This document shows positions 41,447-43,637 of a stretch of DNA of 43,637 nt, in pieces (positions within the stretch are counted from its first letter, which is position 1; each line of letters opens with the position of its first letter). Source of the stretch: Defluviitaleaceae bacterium (lineage in GTDB: Bacteria > Bacillota > Clostridia > Lachnospirales > WQUN01); contig WQVC01000010.1 of the NCBI GenBank assembly GCA_009781765.1, forward strand, positions 1 through 43,637, read 5' to 3'. Both the position numbers and the translations under genes were made by a program. Under the pieces are notes generated by a model. The model was given only the letters and a program-made list of their open reading frames with translations. It was not told the origin of the DNA and ran no database searches.

Positions 41447-41475
41447 AAAAAACCGCGATATACGCGGTTTTTTTT
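41447..41475 (+). terminator. Terminator of the degV gene
   Basis: AAAAAACCGCG and CGCGGTTTTTTTT form a hairpin with loop ATATA and a long T-run, 42 nt after the degV stop. Confidence 0.85.
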
Positions 41476-41490
41476 GTGGGCTGTCGGATA

Positions 41491-41548
41491 TATAGTGAAT
41501 CAAATCAGGAAGCGTCCCGTCGGCTATGCAAATCAAATTGATTCACTA
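41491..41548. mobile_element. Element D: 58-bp internally deleted relative of element B
   Basis: Starts TATAGTGAATCAAATCAGGA and ends TTGATTCACTA. The first 35 or so bases match the reversed right arm of element B, including GCGTCCCGTCGGCTATGC. It then jumps directly to the reversed outer left arm (AAATCAAATTGATTCAC), so the conserved core has been deleted. It lies just upstream of the padR promoter. Confidence 0.75.
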
Positions 41549-41554
41549 CACCTG

Positions 41555-41583
41555 TTGACAAACACAAAACCCCTGACTACAAT
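41555..41583 (+). promoter_or_regulatory. Promoter of the padR gene
   Basis: TTGACA (41555-41560) and TACAAT (41578-41583) have a 17-nt spacer. Confidence 0.75.
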
Positions 41584-41600
41584 ATATTCAACGGATATAT
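41582..41600. promoter_or_regulatory. PadR operator-like palindrome
   Basis: ATATAT (41582-41587) and ATATAT (41595-41600) are symmetric around 7 nt. The site abuts the -10 box and precedes the ribosome binding site. AT-rich palindromes of this sort are typical of autoregulating PadR proteins. Confidence 0.45.
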
Positions 41601-41615
41601 CTGAGGAGGAAAATT

Positions 41616-42164
41616 ATGCTTGACTACATTATAATGGGAATGGTTCTTGAAAAAGAGCTTACGGGGTACGACATCAAGAAAAAGGTGGAAAACAGCGTTG
41701 GTACTTTCTACAAAGCTAATTACGGAAGGTTATATCCTGCGTTAAACAAACTCACCGAAAAAGGCTGCTTGATTATGAACGAGCAAATGCAGGGAAAGAG
41801 GATTAAGAAATACTACAAAACAACCGAACTTGGCAAAGAAGCATTCTTGGAGTGGCTTTCAGCCCCCGTTGATATGAATATGAGCGGAGAAGCTCAACTG
41901 GCTCAAATATTCTTTTTCGGAGAGCTGCCAAAAGAAGTACGGGATAAACGATTGCAGGAATATGCTTTTTTCATTGAGCAAGGGCTTAATCCGCTGCAAA
42001 ACATTGCAAAAATGCTTCCCAACGACAATTCGGACGAAAAAGACTATTTCGGAATAGCTGCTTTATATTACGGGATTCAAGCTATGCACAATACGCTCCG
42101 CTGGCTTAATCATATTCGGGAACAAAAACCATTTTCACAATTCTTGCGAAAGCATGACGAATAG
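41616..42164 (+). CDS. PadR family transcriptional regulator
   Basis: A 182-residue regulator. The N-terminal winged helix (about 1-80) is typical: MLDYIIMGMVLEKELTGYDI, then FYKANYGRLYPALNKLTEKG and YYKTTELGKEAFLEWLS. A C-terminal helical Vir_act_alpha_C-type domain (about 85-180) serves dimerisation. GAGGAGG precedes the ATG. PadR genes usually sit beside the exporter or enzyme they repress, but only a poor open frame follows here, so the target may have been lost or lie elsewhere. Confidence 0.9.
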   Translation: MLDYIIMGMVLEKELTGYDIKKKVENSVGTFYKANYGRLYPALNKLTEKGCLIMNEQMQGKRIKKYYKTTELGKEAFLEWLSAPVDMNMSGEAQLAQIFFFGELPKEVRDKRLQEYAFFIEQGLNPLQNIAKMLPNDNSDEKDYFGIAALYYGIQAMHNTLRWLNHIREQKPFSQFLRKHDE

Positions 42165-42228
42165 GAAAGAAATATATTGACGCAAAATCGCCTCAAAATC
42201 CGTGCATTATCGTAAGTGGTAACACGCC

Positions 42229-42495
42229 TTGGAAAAATTTTACTGCTGTTTGTTACACGGTTTTTTCGATACTATAGCCGCATATCTCGCATTCGGCGAA
42301 CAGTGGCAACTTATATTCAGCGGTAAAATTATAAATTGGGGCGTTGTTCTTGGCGACGTTGTAACGGTTGTGGTTTCTTTATTGGTGTGGCAAATCGGTA
42401 AACAAAAAACAAAAGCGAGCGAAAACATACCGCAAAGGGAAAATTCCCCTTTGCGGTATGTTTTCGCTCGCTTTGTGATTATCATACTACCTTAA
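42229..42495 (+). pseudogene. Possible remnant of a small membrane protein gene
   Basis: An open frame of 88 codons beginning with TTG and without a ribosome binding site. It encodes one or two hydrophobic stretches (IINWGVVLGDVVTVVVSLLV), so part of it may derive from a membrane protein, perhaps the former PadR target. The last 28 codons run through the long hairpin and are therefore unlikely to be protein sequence. I recognise no family. Confidence 0.25.
42412..42474 (-). terminator. Very long perfect hairpin, probably the terminator of the minus-strand genes
   Basis: The arms 42412-42439 and 42447-42474 are 28 bp long, perfectly complementary, with a 7-nt loop AAAATTC. On the minus strand the stem is followed by TGTTTTTTGTTT, fitting termination of transcripts from 42674-43637. 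The stem is far longer than usual terminators, so another origin (mobile or attenuator element) is possible. Confidence 0.55.
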
Positions 42496-42673
42496 CAACT
42501 GCAACACCATGTATACAACCGCGCGACGGTGCTTGGGGCAAAGTTCCGGCTTCGGACGTCCGAATTTTTAATGCTCAAAAACAAGAAACCAAGCCACGAC
42601 AGGCAGAATCGCTCCGGAGGGCCGTATCCGGGTTTCTGTTTGTCGTTGTTTTTTTGTGGAAATATTTTGCCGC

Positions 42674-43000
42674 CTATGAAATTTGTACAAGCCCTAACAT
42701 AATTGCAATGGTCATATAAATTATAGTGAATACCATCACTACAATCATTGCATAAAGCAACCAAACAGCAAATACAGACAAAAGAACTACATCTGCATCC
42801 AAAATCTGTTTTTTGTGGTCTTTTAAAAATTTTATTATGAATCCTATTATCGTGAAGCACATTGTGTACCCGTAAATAGCACCAAGAACTGAATTGTGCG
42901 TCTCTAAATTAAAAATAATTGCGATTGCTATAAAAACAGCTAACTGCCCAAAAAAAATTAAGGGAAACAATACTCTTTTCTTTTTTAACATATTTTTCAC
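42674..43000 (-). CDS. Small multi-pass membrane protein, possible immunity or accessory protein
   Basis: A 108-residue very hydrophobic protein with about three or four membrane segments: LFPLIFFGQLAVFIAIAIIF, then YTMCFTIIGFIIKFL, then VLLSVFAVWLLYAMIVVMVF. It has a basic start and a small polar loop (KDHKKQILDAD). The start is GTG at 43000 with GGAGG 9 nt upstream; that site lies in the end of the preceding gene, 3 bp away, so the two are translated together. I recognise no family. Its position after a large secreted-type protein would fit an immunity protein, but this is inference. Confidence 0.55.
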   Translation of the reverse strand: MKNMLKKKRVLFPLIFFGQLAVFIAIAIIFNLETHNSVLGAIYGYTMCFTIIGFIIKFLKDHKKQILDADVVLLSVFAVWLLYAMIVVMVFTIIYMTIAIMLGLVQIS

Positions 43001-43003
43001 AAC

Positions 43004-43637
43004 TTACCGCCTCCCTGTATTCCATTGGCGGACAAATTCGCTACCATTAAAATTAACACCTGCGCCGCCCCCGACAAAGAAATACAATTCCTTTCCAATG
43101 CCTATTACAAAATCCAAATCTCGTCCCTCAGCGTTAAACCCAAAAGAAGCAGGACCGGCATACATGTACGCACCCACGGTATTCACAAGGTCGGTTTTCA
43201 TGTCCACAGTAAAGCCACCTATTGAGCCACCGCCTTGCAAACCCAGTTGATTTGCGAATACATCTGCACTAAGCTCGAAAGTTGCACCGGTAAACATTTC
43301 ATGTTGCCCTGTACCCCAATTTATTGAATGTACTTGGCGGACGGGAACAGCTAATGCTTCCCCGGAAATTTTACCTGCATTGAAAGCTCTCCCATACCCG
43401 GCACCGTATGCGATATCTACCGTAGTGCTGTTACGCGCAGCACGTCCGGCTCTGAGAACAAATACTACGCTACTGCTGCCGTCTCTCCCTAACATGGATG
43501 AGTTAGGGATGTTAAGGCTCGCACCCAACACCATTCCGCCGCCGCTACTGCCGGGCATCTGTGCCGCTCGAGCAGATGCAACCGCTTGTATTCTTGCTTC
43601 CGAAAGCGAGGCGGCTGTGCGCTGACAACCGTTTGTC
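43004..43637 (-). CDS. C-terminal part of a large secreted-type protein (5' end outside window)
   Basis: The reading frame is open from the window edge through to the TAA at 43004, about 210 residues. It is rich in Gly, Ser, Ala, Phe and Asn (GSSGGGMVLGASLNIPNSSM, VDIAYGAGYGRAFNAG, KELYFFVGGGAGVNFNGSEF) and has almost no Cys. The composition resembles the C-terminal region of RHS/wall-associated or polymorphic-toxin-like surface proteins, but no catalytic motif is recognised. A Met at 43558 is internal; there is no reason to take it as the start. A small membrane protein follows in the same transcript. Confidence 0.5.
   Translation of the reverse strand, partial: TNGCQRTAASLSEARIQAVASARAAQMPGSSGGGMVLGASLNIPNSSMLGRDGSSSVVFVLRAGRAARNSTTVDIAYGAGYGRAFNAGKISGEALAVPVRQVHSINWGTGQHEMFTGATFELSADVFANQLGLQGGGSIGGFTVDMKTDLVNTVGAYMYAGPASFGFNAEGRDLDFVIGIGKELYFFVGGGAGVNFNGSEFVRQWNTGRR

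Larger units (their letters stand above)
42165..42673. other. 509-bp region after padR without a convincing gene
   Basis: It contains one doubtful open frame (42229-42495), a very long perfect hairpin (42412-42474) and a stretch (42500-42660) in which neither a gene nor a recognised RNA is seen, apart from the small palindrome CGGACGTCCG. Confidence 0.5.

Noticed and set aside
41491-41548. Element D as the PadR operator
   Set aside because: It is a recognisable deletion derivative of element B with mobile-element ends and lies upstream of the -35 box; the ATATAT palindrome at 41582 is a better operator candidate.

Overview
The window looks like a chromosomal piece of an uncultured Clostridia-like Bacillota. 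Supporting signs are strong AGGAGG ribosome binding sites, several GTG starts, lipoprotein signal peptides, LytTR and PadR regulators, a bactofilin/M23 pair, a SpoIIQ-like degenerate M23 protein and DegV. Base composition is moderate. No rRNA, tRNA, CRISPR array, transposase or phage gene was seen. Family names come from recognising protein motifs by eye; no database search was run.

Layout. 1-3 kb: a small XRE regulator, an MFS transporter and a GAP1-N-like protein. 3.1-8.6 kb: a TetR-controlled MacB-like efflux operon (TetR, ATPase, FtsX-type permease, membrane fusion protein) with an operator-like palindrome over its promoter. 8.5-10.2 kb: an ECF sigma factor and its putative membrane anti-sigma partner, whose linker carries in-frame 20-codon repeats. 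10.5-11.6 kb: a lone FliD-like protein. 11.9-17.9 kb (minus strand): a sugar-type ABC import operon (stalk-domain lipoprotein, binding protein, two permeases) ending in a large HlyD-like adaptor. It diverges from a LytTR response regulator and GHKL kinase pair (18.1-20.5 kb), and the shared intergenic region holds two LytTR-like repeats 21 bp apart. 20.8-24.6 kb (minus): ilvD, a HU protein, a bactofilin and an M23 peptidase. 25-26 kb: a cytoplasmic GH5 glycosidase. 26.1-39.4 kb: a nine-gene locus with two complete binding-protein/permease sets around an NHL-propeller protein, a Yip1-like membrane protein and a membrane-anchored DUF5696 glycosidase-like protein. 39.7-43.6 kb: an M23-like protein, DegV, PadR, and at the edge a truncated large secreted-type protein followed by a small membrane protein.

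How the genes work together. The main theme is glycan sensing, binding, uptake and cleavage. Neither import locus encodes an ATPase, so a shared MsmX-type ATPase elsewhere is inferred. A second theme is surface and cell-wall work (M23 proteins, bactofilin, FliD-like protein, membrane fusion proteins).

The most unusual content is intergenic. Three palindromic elements (6951-7101, 11737-11886, 20521-20681) share a structured core of about 75 nt in which paired positions change together, while their outer arms differ in sequence yet still pair. All three have TATA-type ends. One deletion derivative and one lone end of the same terminus family are also present. A second, unrelated palindromic family inserts in frame in a gene, in the manner of Rickettsia palindromic elements. 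A third family forms stacked GC-rich hairpins, once inside an operon.
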